Origin: Bog-756 sp963727955
Lineage (GTDB): Bacteria > Actinomycetota > Acidimicrobiia > Acidimicrobiales > RAAP-2
Assembly: GCA_963727955.1 (NCBI GenBank)
Contig: CAVSII010000003.1
Coordinates: 1-64,000, forward strand
DNA: 64,000 bases
Direction: 5' to 3'
In this document: positions 52,562-61,700 of the stretch, piece by piece
Numbering within the stretch: the stretch's first letter is position 1
Layout: each line of letters opens with the position of its first letter
Made by a program: the position numbers and the translations under genes
Notes under the pieces: generated by a model
Seen by the model: the letters and a program-made list of their open reading frames with translations, nothing else
What the model was told of the DNA's origin: nothing
Databases searched by the model: none

Positions 52562-52655
52562 AGGGTGACCCTGAACACCGGCTCGGGGAGCCTTTTTGAC
52601 CGGCGTGCGCTTGCGAGCGGCTAACTGTCCATGAACGGCACATGCGGGCGTACGG
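52562..52655 (+). repeat. attC-like site, long form
   Basis: GTGACCCTGAACACCGGCTC, GGGGAGCCTTTTTGACCGGC, GTGCGCTTGCGAGCGGC, TAACTGTCCATGAACGGCAC. All three parts are clear. Confidence 0.9.
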
Positions 52656-52689
52656 GACAACCGCTACACAGAGCCTCCGGGGCCCGTGA

Positions 52690-54832
52690 TCAGCCGACCT
52701 CGGTGGGCACGGCTCCGGTGATATTGCTGACGGAGACGCCGAGGCCTGGGAGCGAGTCGTCAAAGGGGGCATCACCGAAAGCGAAGATGCCGCCGTCGGA
52801 GCCAATCAGCCAGTAGCCACGGTTATCGACGGTGGGTACGATGCCGATCACCGGGTGATTGGGAGAAACTCCAATGCTTGGAAGGCTCCCATGGTATTGG
52901 GCGTCGCCGAATCCGTACACCGATCCGTTCTGGGTAACGATCCAGTAGCCTCCGCCATCGGGTGTGGATTGGATAGCGCTGACCGGAGAAGATGTCCCAG
53001 CGGCCGAACCAAAGTTGGGGACACCGAAGTTGTACACGGTACCGCCGGATCCGATCAGCCAATAGCCTGCCCCGTTCGGAGCTGCCGCCATACCGATGAT
53101 GTCGTCCACATGCACTCCCATCCCTGGCAGTGAGTTGAGGAAAGGTGCGTTGAAGGCGAACACCCCACCGTCTCGACCAACCAGCCAGTAGCCCTGGCCA
53201 TTGGAAGTAGCCACGATGCCCACGATGTCATTGACGTGGACCCCGATACCGGGAAGCGAATTGGCGAAGGGAGCATTGAAGGCGAACACCCCACCGTCGG
53301 AGCCCACCAAGAAGTAGCCGCTGTGGGCGCGGGTCGGGACCATCCCCACGATGTTGTTGACGTGGATTCCCAAGCCGGGAAGAGATCCGAAGAAGCCACT
53401 GGGCTGGTCGGTGGGGAAGACGAAAACCCCGCCATCGGTCCCCACCAGGTCGTAGCCTGAAGAATGATTCGGTGGCGGCTGGGTGGTTGTCCCCGACTGG
53501 GTGGTTGTCACCGACTGGCTGGTGGTTGCCGAAGGCCCCCCGTTGTTGGACACCGTCTGTCCAGTGAAGACCTGGGAGGTCGACGTCCCTTGTGAGTTGG
53601 TCACGGTCAGGGTCACGGTGTAGGAGCCGGCACTGGCATAGGTATGGGTGATGGTGGAGCTGGAAGTCGTAGAGGGCGCGCTCCCGTCACCGAAGTTCCA
53701 GGTGTAGGAGGCGATGGTGCCCACCGGGCTGGAAGAGGCCGAGGCATTGAACGATGTCGCCGAGCCAGCAGGACCGGGGGTCGCGCTGAAGGCAGCGGTC
53801 GGCGCCTGGTCGGGAGTGACGGCGATGCCTTCCGGGCCAGTGCCCACGGTGATCGGCGCGCCGGCCAGGTCGGTGGTCGTGTCGATGGGAGTCACCGTGC
53901 CGCTGCTGCTATTGGTGACATAAGCGGTCTCGCCGTTGGGAGTGACGGCGATGCCTTCCGGGCCAGTGCCCACGGTGATCGGCGTGCCGGCCAGGTTGGT
54001 GGTCGTGTCGATGGGAGTCACCGTGCCACTGCTGCTATTGGCGACATAAGCCGTCTTCCCGTTGGGGGTAACGGCGATCCCGACCGGATCGGTCCCCACG
54101 GAGATCGGCGTCCCAGCCGTGTTGTCGGCCGTCTTGATGGGGGTCACGGTGCCACTTCCCTCGTTGGTCACGTAGGCAGTCTGTCCATTGGGGGTGACGG
54201 CGATGCCTCCAGGTGCGCTGCCCACGGTGATCGGCGTCCCGGCGATCTTGGTGGTCGTATCTATCGGGGTCACGGCGTGAGTGCCGACGCTGACGACATA
54301 GGCGGTCCGTCCGTTGGGAGTGATGGCGATGGCCCCAGGTGCGGTCCCCACGGAGATGGGCGTCCCGGCGACGTCGGTGGCCGTGTCTATCGGGATTACG
54401 GTGTGGTTACCAGCGCTGACGACATAGGCGGTCTGTCCATTGGGAGTGATGGCGATGGCATCGGGGAACGACCCGACGGTGATCGGTGTCCCGGCAATGT
54501 TGGTGGTCGTGTCGATAGGAGTCACCGTGCCACTGCTGCTATTGGAGACATAGGCGGTCTTTCCGTTGGGGGTGACGGCGATGGCGCCAGGCGGCGTTCC
54601 CCACGGTGATCGGTGACTCTGCCGTGTTGGTGGACGTGTTGATCGGAGTCACGGTATTGGTGCCGGAATTGGCGACGTAGGCGGTGGGCGAGGGTGCGGA
54701 AGCCCCCACAGTCGACTGTTCGAGGAGGATGACGGTGCCCGCAACCAGCATCGTCAGAGCAGCAACAGTGAATACGGTGATCCCCTGCTTAGTTATCCGC
54801 CAGATCCCCCTGGTGAGAGTGATGCGGGGCAT
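52690..54832 (-). pseudogene. Secreted YVTN beta-propeller/PKD/GDGG-repeat protein, one frameshift
   Basis: The start at ATG 54832 gives a signal-anchor (ITVFTVAALTMLVAGTVILL) and the first propeller repeat. A one-base shift near 54600 joins the 611-residue main frame. That frame has about seven YVTN-type repeats (GIAVTPNGKTAYVANSSSGT then VTPIDTTTN), a PKD domain (ASYTWNFGDGSAPS; HTYASAGSYTVTLTV), a Thr/Gln-rich linker and six or so GYWLVGxDGGVFAFNAP repeats as in Acidimicrobiia surface proteins. A large surface protein in a cassette. Only one indel separates it from being intact. Confidence 0.8.
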
Positions 54833-55015
54833 GATGTCCTCCTTGCCGGTGTCGTCCAGCGATGGCCGTCAGAGTGGTCGAGATGGCGGGCGAAACGGAA
54901 GGCGAGCTGCCGCAGCCAGCGACCCCGAGAGGCGAGGTCGACGGCCATCGCACACCCATAAGCCACGACCCGTACGTTTCGTTGCACAAATAGAGCTTCG
55001 CGCAGTTCCGAGCGG

Positions 55016-55076
55016 CCTGCCCCTGAACACCGGCTCGGTGGAGCTTATGTCTGCGACCGGCACCTACGGGGCACGC
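55016..55076 (+). repeat. attC-like site, long form
   Basis: CCTGCCCCTGAACACCGGCT, CGGTGGAGCTTATGTC, TGCGACCGGCACCTACGGGG. TGCCCC at the start pairs with GGGGCA at the end. Confidence 0.9.
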
Positions 55077-55078
55077 GA

Positions 55079-55124
55079 CCCCGCACCTCGGTATCATCCG
55101 AGAGGCCAGCGCTCGAAGGAGTTG
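55079..55124 (+). promoter_or_regulatory. Shared 46-base promoter/RBS unit, copy 1
   Basis: This 46-base stretch differs by one base from 60673-60718. It contains CTCGG-TATCAT-CCGAG (a 5-base inverted repeat around a -10-like TATCAT) and ends in GAAGGAG, a ribosome binding site eight bases before the ATG at 55129. Confidence 0.65.
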
Positions 55125-55128
55125 TCGG

Positions 55129-55733
55129 ATGACGGATGCTGCGATAATCGCCGTGTGCAGTGCTTGATCGTAATCGTCGGTCCCGTCGCCTCGGGCAAAT
55201 CGACGCTCGCTGGGGCAGTCGGAGCGAGACTCCGTGACGAAGGCCAAGAAGTTGCTGTTCTCGACCTCGACGAAGCCGTAGAGGCGTCAGGCAACTGGAC
55301 CGAACTCACCGCGGACCGCTTTCGTAACGCACAGGTCGCCTTTGGAAAGCACATTGCCGCCTGGCTTGCTCAAGGCGTTGACGTAATAGCCCACGGGCCA
55401 CTATTCGAGCCAGGAGCGATGGAGGCCATTCTAAACAACATTCCTCCGGCAACTCAGGTCTCCTACGTTCGACTGACCACTACCTACGAGGCAGCACTTG
55501 AGCGAGTCGCTGCGGACCGTAACCGCCAAATATCGAGGGACCCCGATTTTCTTCGAATGAGCTATGACCGGATCGGCCCACTGCTGGACGCACTTCCTGC
55601 GCATTGGACGTTCGATACGACTTCGACGCCAAGCGACGACATTGTTGAGGAACTCACGGCGGCTGTGCTTCGTCAAAATCCCCATCAAAACACCCCAAAA
55701 GCCTCGGACTCTCCGGCATCGACCTATCCCTGA
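55129..55733 (+). pseudogene. P-loop kinase (AAA_33/zeta-toxin-like fold), N-terminal frame break
   Basis: The ribosome binding site positions ATG 55129, which opens only 12 codons (TDAAIIAVCSA, then TGA). The kinase frame, accessible from GTG 55155, gives LIVIVGPVASGKSTLAGAVG (Walker A), VAVLDLDEAVEASGNWTELT, VDVIAHGPLFEPG and VRLTTTYEAALERVAADRNR. Either one base is missing near 55165, or the 12-codon frame is a coupled leader. About 200 residues in all. A small-molecule kinase is likely. Confidence 0.65.
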
Positions 55734-55770
55734 TCCCCAGCTTGGCGGCGGCTATCTGACTGGGAGCCGG
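55724..55770 (+). repeat. attC-like site, degenerate
   Basis: CTATCCCTGATCCCCAGCTT, GGCGGCGGCTATCTG. Confidence 0.45.
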
Positions 55771-55956
55771 AAGCTGGCACGGAACCCGCTCGCGAGTCGC
55801 CGTCGGGGCAGTTCGACCTAAGGTTGCCGAGCACCAACTGGCGTCCCCGTCGTGATGACGCGAGGCGACTGAGCGGTACTTCCGGACTAGCCAGCTTCAG
55901 CCTCCATTTACTCGGGCCGATAATGAGAAAATGATGCATCCGACCGGCTCGGTCCT

Positions 55957-56397
55957 GTGCTCGTGCCGCTTGTGGCCGTATGTGCTTTCCTACTGCTCTC
56001 CGGCGTGGTATCTATGACCCTCGGGTCCGGGCGCATGGAAGCAGCTCCGATACCTGGTCGAAGAATGCCGCGACCAGTTGTGATCTGGGCGATATGGATC
56101 GGTGCCTCCACATTTGCCTTGAACGCATTGTCGCTGGTCTGGTTTTTGCTTGTGTTCCCCTCCATCGTGTCCGCACTGCTCTTCTGGCTGATGCCGCTCA
56201 GCGTGGCCCTCGGTATCGCCGATGTCGCGGTTTACGTTCGTGAGCGCCTTGCTGCGTCCACCTCCTCCGCACCACCTAGACGATGGACAGTCATTCTCGT
56301 CCTCTCACTCTCCATCGGGATGTTCCTGCTTGTCGTCCTCTGCATCGTGTTCTTTCATGATGCCCAGCTGGGCAATCTCGATCCGGGGGGCCTTTGA
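55957..56397 (+). CDS. Four-helix membrane protein
   Basis: 146 residues from GTG. Helices: LVPLVAVCAFLLLSGVVSM, VVIWAIWIGASTFALNALSL with VWFLLVFPSIVSALLFWLM, and WTVILVLSLSIGMFLLVVLC. A basic stretch VRERLAASTSSAPPRRW precedes the last helix. Family not recognised. Confidence 0.62.
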   Translation: MLVPLVAVCAFLLLSGVVSMTLGSGRMEAAPIPGRRMPRPVVIWAIWIGASTFALNALSLVWFLLVFPSIVSALLFWLMPLSVALGIADVAVYVRERLAASTSSAPPRRWTVILVLSLSIGMFLLVVLCIVFFHDAQLGNLDPGGL

Positions 56398-56457
56398 CCA
56401 TGGATCCCTCTTGCTGGGGCCCTGTGTCTCCCATACCGTCGGTTATGCATCCGCCCA

Positions 56458-56706
56458 TCACGACGACGTCGAAGCACGAACCGTCACGTTGACGGTGAGC
56501 GGGGAGGGCGGTGGCGGATCGGTTGTAGTAGGAGCACCGCTGTCGCATGGAGTCGGGTTCGACTGAGAACACTCCAGAAAAACACTTGCCTGTATCTGCG
56601 TAGTGCCCGGAGTCTTTACGTGCAGATCGGCGGTCAAGACGGACCTTGCAACTCTGGTCATCGCGACCGGCACGATTGAAGGCAAGGATGAACTCAGGGG
56701 TGGCAC
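56458..56706 (-). CDS. Possible small secreted-type fragment
   Basis: 82 residues as an open frame. The second half (SVLTADLHVKTPGTTQIQAS, VFLECSQSNPTPCDSG, then a Pro/Thr run and LTVNVTVRAS) looks like a piece of an extracellular beta-domain, but there is no signal peptide and no clear start. Its 5' end may be missing. Confidence 0.35.
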   Translation of the reverse strand: MPPLSSSLPSIVPVAMTRVARSVLTADLHVKTPGTTQIQASVFLECSQSNPTPCDSGAPTTTDPPPPSPLTVNVTVRASTSS

Positions 56707-56737
56707 CGCCCACCCATTAACTAATAAAGCCCCTGCC

Positions 56738-57149
56738 TCATAATGCGTGAGCGAGCGGGAGCGGTCTATCCCAGATCACCGGTTCAGCGCTGCGAAGTGG
56801 CCCCGCCCTTGCCGGCGGCATCCGGATGACGTCGATTTCCACTACATGGTCGCCCACCCTCATCGTCTTTGCGATGACGCTATCTGGGTGGAGCCTTGAC
56901 TTCGGGCGCTTTTTTAGAACACCGACCACCACAGCCGGAACGCCCGTATCTTTCCCTCTTACGTCGCGAGCCTAGACCTATCCCGATTACATTGGGATCG
57001 GAGCGAAACCGCTGCCACAGTATGTTTTTCGCTTGGAGGCGAGCTTCGGCGAGGCCCTCGGAGTCATCTGAGACAGCCAACGGATGATTACCGTCGTAGA
57101 TTGGTGGCTGCCCCCGATCACCGGCTGAGGCCGCGTTATTTCCATTCAC
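56738..57149 (-). pseudogene. Short hypothetical protein, one frameshift
   Basis: The first frame gives LAEARLQAKNILWQRFRSDP and NVIGIGLGSRRKRE. After a shift near 56940 the second frame gives VVVGVLKKRPKSRLHPDSVI and MRVGDHVVEIDVIRMPPARA. The pattern (NVIGIGLG..., a strand with conserved VP, then an acidic DHVVEIDV) matches the N-terminal part of actinobacterial trypsin-like-peptidase-associated proteins (inference). The frame's tail is encoded by the site at 56767, and the start lies close to the site at 57106. Confidence 0.5.
56767..56794 (+). repeat. attC-like site, short form
   Basis: TATCCCAGATCACCGGTTCA then GCGCTGCG. Confidence 0.65.
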
Positions 57150-57160
57150 AGCCCCCGACC
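57106..57160 (+). repeat. attC-like site, long form
   Basis: GGCTGCCCCCGATCACCGGC, TGAGGCCGCGTTATTTCC, then ACAGCCCCCGACC. Confidence 0.85.
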
Positions 57161-57162
57161 GC

Positions 57163-57849
57163 TCAAACGGACGCAGCGAGCTTGAGGATGGCCTCGATCA
57201 CCACGTCGGGCTTCGAGAGCATGGCAACGTGGCTGCTCGCAACCTCATACGTTGTAGCGCCCATCCGCTTCGCGACGAACCGTTCCAGTTCCGGATTAAC
57301 GGTGTGGTCTTCCGTCCCCACGATGTACGCGCACGGCTTCGACTTCCAAGCGGCACCAGGAATCTTCTGATTGAACAGGTCCACAACCGGGACGCCCTGG
57401 GTGGCCCAGACGAGCTGCTGCTCCTTCGGCGACAGGTCGCCACAGAAGTACCCGATGCCCTCGCGCTTCAACCAGATACGGCCTTCCACGACTTCGACGT
57501 GATCCAAGACATCTGTTTTGGGGAACTTTTCCTGCAGGCTCTGCGACGTCTCGTCGTCGTCCGGGGCGAGCGCGCAGATATAGACCAGACCCACAACGCG
57601 GTCGTCGGTTCCAGCCGCTGTGATGACAGTTCCGCCGTAGGAGTGACCGACCAGGATGGCCGGGCTCTTGACCTGCCCCAGAGCGCGCGTGACTGCTGCC
57701 ACGTCGCCCTCCAGTGAGTCCAGGCTGTTCTGGGTGGACACCACCTCGTGCCCATCCTCGATCAACGCGGGAATGACTTTGCTATAGCACGAGCCATCAG
57801 CCCAAAGCCCGTGCGCGAACACGACGCTCGGCTTGCTTTCCTTCGACAT
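57163..57849 (-). CDS. Alpha/beta hydrolase
   Basis: 228 residues with GGGAGG six bases before the ATG. VVFAHGLWADGSCYSKVIPA is the oxyanion region, SPAILVGHSYGGTVITAAG the nucleophile elbow (Ser about 89), VGTEDHTVNPELERFVAKRM contains the acidic residue and SSHVAMLSKPDVV the catalytic His. This subgroup is common in actinobacteria and resembles salicylate-esterase/hydroxynitrile-lyase-like enzymes. Intact, cytosolic, substrate unknown. Confidence 0.87.
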   Translation of the reverse strand: MSKESKPSVVFAHGLWADGSCYSKVIPALIEDGHEVVSTQNSLDSLEGDVAAVTRALGQVKSPAILVGHSYGGTVITAAGTDDRVVGLVYICALAPDDDETSQSLQEKFPKTDVLDHVEVVEGRIWLKREGIGYFCGDLSPKEQQLVWATQGVPVVDLFNQKIPGAAWKSKPCAYIVGTEDHTVNPELERFVAKRMGATTYEVASSHVAMLSKPDVVIEAILKLAASV

Positions 57850-58003
57850 GGTTCCTCCCTTTCACTGGGACACGAACCGGGCGATCCGCGTCGCCTATAA
57901 AGCCAATGCTTGCGCAAAAAGACCGCCACGTCCACCGGACCCTGAGGAGGCCCCGACCTGCACTTTTAGTTTGCACGGCGAATGTAATCGCCACGGGCAT
58001 CTG

Positions 58004-58055
58004 GGTATCCCAATACGCCGGATATGCCCCGCTCTCGACCGGCACGTTACGGGCG
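58004..58055 (+). repeat. attC-like site, long form
   Basis: GGTATCCCAATACGCCGGAT, ATGCCCC, then CTCGACCGGCACGTTACGGG. Confidence 0.75.
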
Positions 58056-58110
58056 TGGCCCCAACCCATCGGCCCTGTACTGGCGACCCCGTCCACGCAG
58101 TGTGAATGGA

Positions 58111-58142
58111 GTGACCATCACCACCGGCCACATCATATGGGC
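58111..58142 (+). repeat. attC-like site, short form
   Basis: GTGACCATCACCACCGGCCA then CATCATATGGGC. Confidence 0.6.
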
Positions 58143-58180
58143 GCAGACGGAAAGGGTGGAAGACCTGGAGTCACCTCAGG

Positions 58181-58519
58181 ATGGGACCGATCATGATGGA
58201 CGCCGTCGCCATTGTCGATGGAACGCCAGCCCAACGGACCACATGCGACCGCTTCGATGTCGACGCCGACCACTACCTGATCAACCACGATTTCTTCGAC
58301 CCCGATTTCATCTTTGCTGCTCTCCGTTGCGACGAGTGCAAGATACTGCTCAACGTGTCGCCCAGCGACGGACAGTACCGGTACAAGCGACCGACTCGAT
58401 GCCCATTATCGACCGGCGTTCGCTTGTTTGTAGCTCACTGCCACCGACCGACACTTGTAGAGCGCATCCGAACCGGCGCTTCGTCAGTACCCGCTGCCGC
58501 TCGTGGTGCTCGTGGTTGA
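58181..58519 (+). CDS. Hypothetical small protein reading through a site
   Basis: 112 residues as an open frame; the first 70 (DRFDVDADHYLINHDFFDPD, FIFAALRCDECKILLNVSPS) look real and contain CDEC. From about residue 72 the frame is encoded by the site at 58398 (LSTGVRLFVAHCHRPT), so either the native stop was lost or the site forms the C terminus. No family recognised. Confidence 0.5.
   Translation: MGPIMMDAVAIVDGTPAQRTTCDRFDVDADHYLINHDFFDPDFIFAALRCDECKILLNVSPSDGQYRYKRPTRCPLSTGVRLFVAHCHRPTLVERIRTGASSVPAAARGARG
58398..58465 (+). repeat. attC-like site, loop and right arm
   Basis: GATGCCCATTATCGACCGGC, GTTCGCTTGTTTGTAGCTCA, CTGCCACCGACCGACACTTG. The left arm is shortened. Confidence 0.75.
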
Positions 58520-59044
58520 ACCGGTCGGAGTCGCTGAACCCGAGAGCTTTATGACGGAGAACCCAGCGACGCCCTGCCCGGTGACGTGGCCAGACGAGTC
58601 TTGCACGAAGGTATAGACAGGTGAGCCGTTGTACGTCACCTGGTACGAGCCATCCGCTTGCTTCACTGTACTGAGCGTTCCGGTCACACCAGTGCCGGTC
58701 GGCTTCGTGCTCGCGGGAACCGTAAGAGCCGGCCACGCCGAGGCGCAGCTACCCGTACAAGTGCCGCTGAGCGTGTAGAGCGGCTTCCCACTGCTGTCGG
58801 TGAGAATGGCACCGTACGTGGGGACGGTCATCACCTTCACGATCGCAGTGGTTCTGGCAGACCCGGACGAAGTCGACGTCGTGGCCGTCGTCGAGGTTGC
58901 ACTGCCGTTCGAGCTACAAGCCGCCGCCAGCAGGGCGATAGCACCGAGGCCACTTAGGACCACACCCCTAAGGCGGGGAAAGCCCCGCCGGCCTTGAGCC
59001 CCTTGCATTCCACCCTCGGTAAGTTGATCACGCGCCATGGCCAT
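58484..59044 (-). CDS. Predicted lipoprotein with Yx(F/W/Y)xxD-type repeats
   Basis: 186 residues from ATG at 59044 (AAGGGAG upstream; ATG 59038 also possible). LSGLGAIALLAAACSSNGSA is a lipoprotein signal, followed by a Ser/Thr linker. The mature part has two related segments, YGAILTDSSGKPLYTLSGTC with CASAWPALTV, and YQVTYNGSPVYTFVQDSSGH. This is the pattern of the COG4315-type secreted lipoproteins of unknown function, common in Actinobacteria. Anchored outside the membrane. Confidence 0.8.
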   Translation of the reverse strand: MAMARDQLTEGGMQGAQGRRGFPRLRGVVLSGLGAIALLAAACSSNGSATSTTATTSTSSGSARTTAIVKVMTVPTYGAILTDSSGKPLYTLSGTCTGSCASAWPALTVPASTKPTGTGVTGTLSTVKQADGSYQVTYNGSPVYTFVQDSSGHVTGQGVAGFSVIKLSGSATPTGSTTSTTSGSGY

Positions 59045-59198
59045 CGTTCTCCCTTGCGCTCTCGACGATCGTCCATCCGGGCAGGTCGCTACTGCCTCTT
59101 GTTCAATGGTGCGACCGCATGTGAGGCCCGTCAAGGGTCGTCTCACGGTTCCTGACCTCGCGACTAGTGAAACGAAGCCCCTTTGCCCATGTCGCCGA

Positions 59199-59234
59199 GA
59201 CTGCCCCAGACCACCGGGTCCCTGGAATACAGGC
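59199..59234 (+). repeat. attC-like site, short form
   Basis: GACTGCCCCAGACCACCGGG, TCCCTGGAATACAGGC. Confidence 0.75.
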
Positions 59235-59246
59235 GACAATGACCAG

Positions 59247-59402
59247 ATGCGCCGGATCGTTGCGAGGGTGATCATCGTCGGAGCCCTGGCACTCCCCGTC
59301 GCCGCTTGCGGCGAAACCGCAAGCCCCGGTGCAGGGCAGCCCTGCGTGGGTGTCATGCACCAAGGACATCTCTATCCGGAAAACTGCACCGGCGATGGAT
59401 GA
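59247..59402 (+). CDS. Very small lipoprotein
   Basis: 51 residues from ATG at 59247. RRIVARVIIVGALALPVAAC is signal and lipobox; the mature peptide is 31 residues with two more cysteines (GQPCVGVMHQGHLYPENCTG), perhaps disulphide-linked. It lies in its own cassette between the sites at 59199 and 59423. Function unknown. Confidence 0.6.
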   Translation: MRRIVARVIIVGALALPVAACGETASPGAGQPCVGVMHQGHLYPENCTGDG

Positions 59403-59422
59403 ACCCTGGCCACGCGAATCCG

Positions 59423-59453
59423 GTCAGCCCCCGATCACTGGACGTGGCAGATG
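59423..59453 (+). repeat. attC-like site, short form
   Basis: GTCAGCCCCCGATCACTGGA then CGTGGCAGATG. Confidence 0.65.
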
Positions 59454-59607
59454 ATCTTCAGGCTCGCTGGCCCCAGCGGGCAGGGAATACAGTTCAGCCA
59501 CGTCGAACCGAGCGGCCATGAGAACATGGTCCTCGCCGAAAGAGGGTGGCAGCGGCGTATCCCGAGGAAGTGGCGAGGGCATCCGGTGGTCGTCGAGTCT
59601 CGGGGCG

Positions 59608-59636
59608 GGTGACCCTAATCACCGGCTCTGTGACCT
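59608..59636 (+). repeat. attC-like site, short form
   Basis: GGTGACCCTAATCACCGGCT then CTGTGACC. About 155 bases after the previous copy, with no clear gene between. Confidence 0.65.
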
Positions 59637-59734
59637 CCAACGAACCGATCCCGGATGCGCTCGGCTCCAAGATACGGAAACTCGCAAGTGGCGAACAGTG
59701 CGAGATCGGCCGATGGCGCAAGGAAAGGAGCACC

Positions 59735-60018
59735 ATGGTTGGTGGCAGTGTGGTCTTCGACCACGACGGGGATTTCGATCGTTCTAGGGTCGTGGCCAAC
59801 AACGCTCGGACAACGTTCGAATGCTTGCCGGCTCTGCGCTTCGAGGTCTTCGCCTTGGACGAGCAGCAGGAACGAGCCATGAACTTCTACCTTTGGGACT
59901 CGAAGAAGGCAGCCGAGAGCTTCTTCACCGACGAGCTCCGTGAGTCGGTCACGGGACTGTACGGATGTCGCCCACCATCAGTTACTCGGAGGTTGCTGAG
60001 TTCGTGGACAACTCATAG
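59735..60018 (+). pseudogene. YdhR/monooxygenase-like small protein, frameshift near the C terminus
   Basis: ATG 59735 with GGAAAGGAG upstream. SRVVANNARTTFECLPALRF, MNFYLWDSKKAAESFFTDEL and VTGLYGC are in one frame; RPTISYSEVAEFVDNS then TAG at 60016 are in another. This is the layout of dimeric alpha-beta-barrel proteins of the YdhR/antibiotic-biosynthesis-monooxygenase type (inference). About 94 residues when repaired. The unshifted frame runs on to 60034. Confidence 0.6.
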
Positions 60019-60039
60019 TTCGGGTGCTCGTTAGAGAAC

Positions 60040-60075
60040 GTGTACCCCCCATCACCTGGGTCGGGGTGATGGCTC
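60040..60075 (+). repeat. attC-like site
   Basis: GTGTACCCCCCATCACCTGG then GTCGGGGTGATGGCTC. Confidence 0.65.
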
Positions 60076-60127
60076 ATGCCTCGGGGCCGCCCTTGTCGGA
60101 TGCATTCACCGTCGCCCGTACGATTGA

Positions 60128-60665
60128 AGGACGCCTTCCCTCTACGAATTCGCAGGTGGTGAGGAGGTGCTCCATCGCCTTGGAAGAGAAATTCTACAGC
60201 AGCGTCCTCAAGGATCCGCTTCTCCAGCCACTTTTCGGAGCGGGCCGGCCCCAACATGTTGATCATCCGACCGCCTTCACCGCCGAATCATTCGGTGGTC
60301 CCGACCGCTTCACCCAAGAACTCGGGTTCGCCCATTTGATCAGTGTCCACCGACACCTTCAGATCACTGATGAGCAACGGCAAAGGTTCGTGGAACTCTA
60401 TGCGGCAGCGATGGATGCGGCAGACCTTCCCGACGACCCGGACTTCCGGGCGGCCGTCCGATCACATGTGGAGTTCGGCTCGAACGTTGCTATGCAGAAC
60501 TCACATGCCGAGACCGATGACGAACTTCATCCGCTGCGCGAGGTTCCTCGGTGGACTTGGTCAGGAGACGACTCAAGCCGCTCGGGGCGTCTCCGGAGAC
60601 CGAATATTCTTCGATGTTCTTCAGTCCAGGTCCCGTGGATGAGCCGTGTAGTCGCACCTCGGTAG
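60128..60665 (+). pseudogene. Truncated haemoglobin (group II), frameshifted near the N terminus
   Basis: The N-terminal TPSLYEFAGGEEVLHRL lies in one frame and the rest in another: FYSSVLKDPLLQPLFGAG, FGGPDRFTQELGFAHLISVH (proximal His in the ISVHRHL segment), FRAAVRSHVEFGSNVAM and REVPRWTWSG. These are TrbO signatures. The family binds O2 and protects against nitric oxide and peroxide stress. One shift near 60180 and a missing start codon make it a pseudogene, or a sequencing problem. Confidence 0.75.
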
Positions 60666-60672
60666 CCCACCA

Positions 60673-60718
60673 CCCCGCACCTCGGTATCATCCGAGAGGC
60701 CAGCCCTCGAAGGAGTTG
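60673..60718 (+). promoter_or_regulatory. Shared 46-base promoter/RBS unit, copy 2
   Basis: Identical but for one base to 55079-55124. The first 11 bases, GCACCTCGGTA, are also repeated 24 bases upstream at 60653. It ends in GAAGGAG, eight bases before the ATG at 60723. Confidence 0.65.
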
Positions 60719-60722
60719 AGCC

Positions 60723-61679
60723 ATGAAAAGCGGCTTCGGTTCCAGCTTTCGTCGACGTATGCGGCCGTCGAAGATGACCATCCTCAAAGAGGTCGGTCTG
60801 CTGGCCCTGGCCATTTGCACCGTGTCGCTTGGCGACCGCCTCAGCGGCTACCCTCCGCACTGCGTCATCCGTTGTGCAGCCGCCCATTGAGGCATGCCTT
60901 CGACCAGCTTCTCGTTAGAGACAGGTCTGCGGCCAGCAGTAGGGATCAGTTTCGCTACTGCTGCCGGACCTTGCGGGGTCGAGTTTCCCACTGTCACGAC
61001 CCCTACGGGGCAAGTCTCGCTCAATCCGGAGCCGCCACCCGCGCACCTCAACGCCCCGATCGTGGGCGTAGCCGCCGGCAACAACTCACCCGGCTACTGG
61101 CTCTGGAGCAGACGGGGGTGTCTTCGCCATTGGCAGCGCCGGATTCTCGGCTCAGCCGCAACCATGCACCTCAACGCCCTGATCGTGGGCATCGCTGCCA
61201 CTCCTGACAATCGGGGCTATTACCTGGTAGCGGCTGACGGAGGCGTATTCGCTTTCGGTGACGCCGTCTGCCAGGGGTCGATGGCTGGAAAGCCTCTCAA
61301 CGCCCCCGTTGTCGGAATCGCCACCAATCCGGTCACTGGTGGTTACCGACTGGTCGCCGCCGACGGAGGAGTTTTCGATTTTGGGTCGCCATTCCTCGGT
61401 TCGATGGCTGGGACCAAACTGGTTCAACCGATAGTCGGCATCGCTACCGATCGGATGACGGGGGGCTACTGGCTTGCCGCTTCTGACGGTGGGGTCTTTG
61501 CCTTCGGATCGCCGTTTTTAGGTTCTTGGGTGACAGACCCATCGCGGCCGATCGTCGGAATCGCGTCGGCACCCGGAAAGCAATATTTTCTCGTTGACCG
61601 ATCGGGCAACCTGGCTGATTGCTCGGCCGATACACCCGAAGCCAACAGCCCTAATCCGACCTCAGGTTGCCTGACCTAG
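60723..61679 (+). pseudogene. Secreted GDGG-repeat protein, several frameshifts
   Basis: A signal region (MTILKEVGLLALAICTVSL) starts at ATG 60723. At least two shifts (near 60830-60900 and 61110) lead into repeats of about 43 residues: LNAPVVGIATNPVTGGYRLV, AADGGVFDFGSPFLGSMAG and GGYWLAASDGGVFAFGSPFL. Four or five repeats remain, like those at the C terminus of the protein at 52690. This repeat family is abundant in Acidimicrobiia surface proteins and probably forms a beta-propeller. Confidence 0.7.
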
Positions 61680-61700
61680 CTCACACGGAGGGGAGTGGGC

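Larger units (their letters stand above)
57850..58180. other. Intergenic region with two sites and no gene
   Basis: Apart from the copies at 58004 and 58111 I see no convincing reading frame. The first 150 bases presumably hold the promoter of the hydrolase. The stretch between the two sites (about 55 bases) is an empty cassette. Confidence 0.4.

Noticed and set aside
53644..54609. 321-residue open frame on the plus strand rich in GDGDG and RRPGD
   Set aside because: It is the mirror of the repetitive YVTN gene on the minus strand: low complexity, no start signal.
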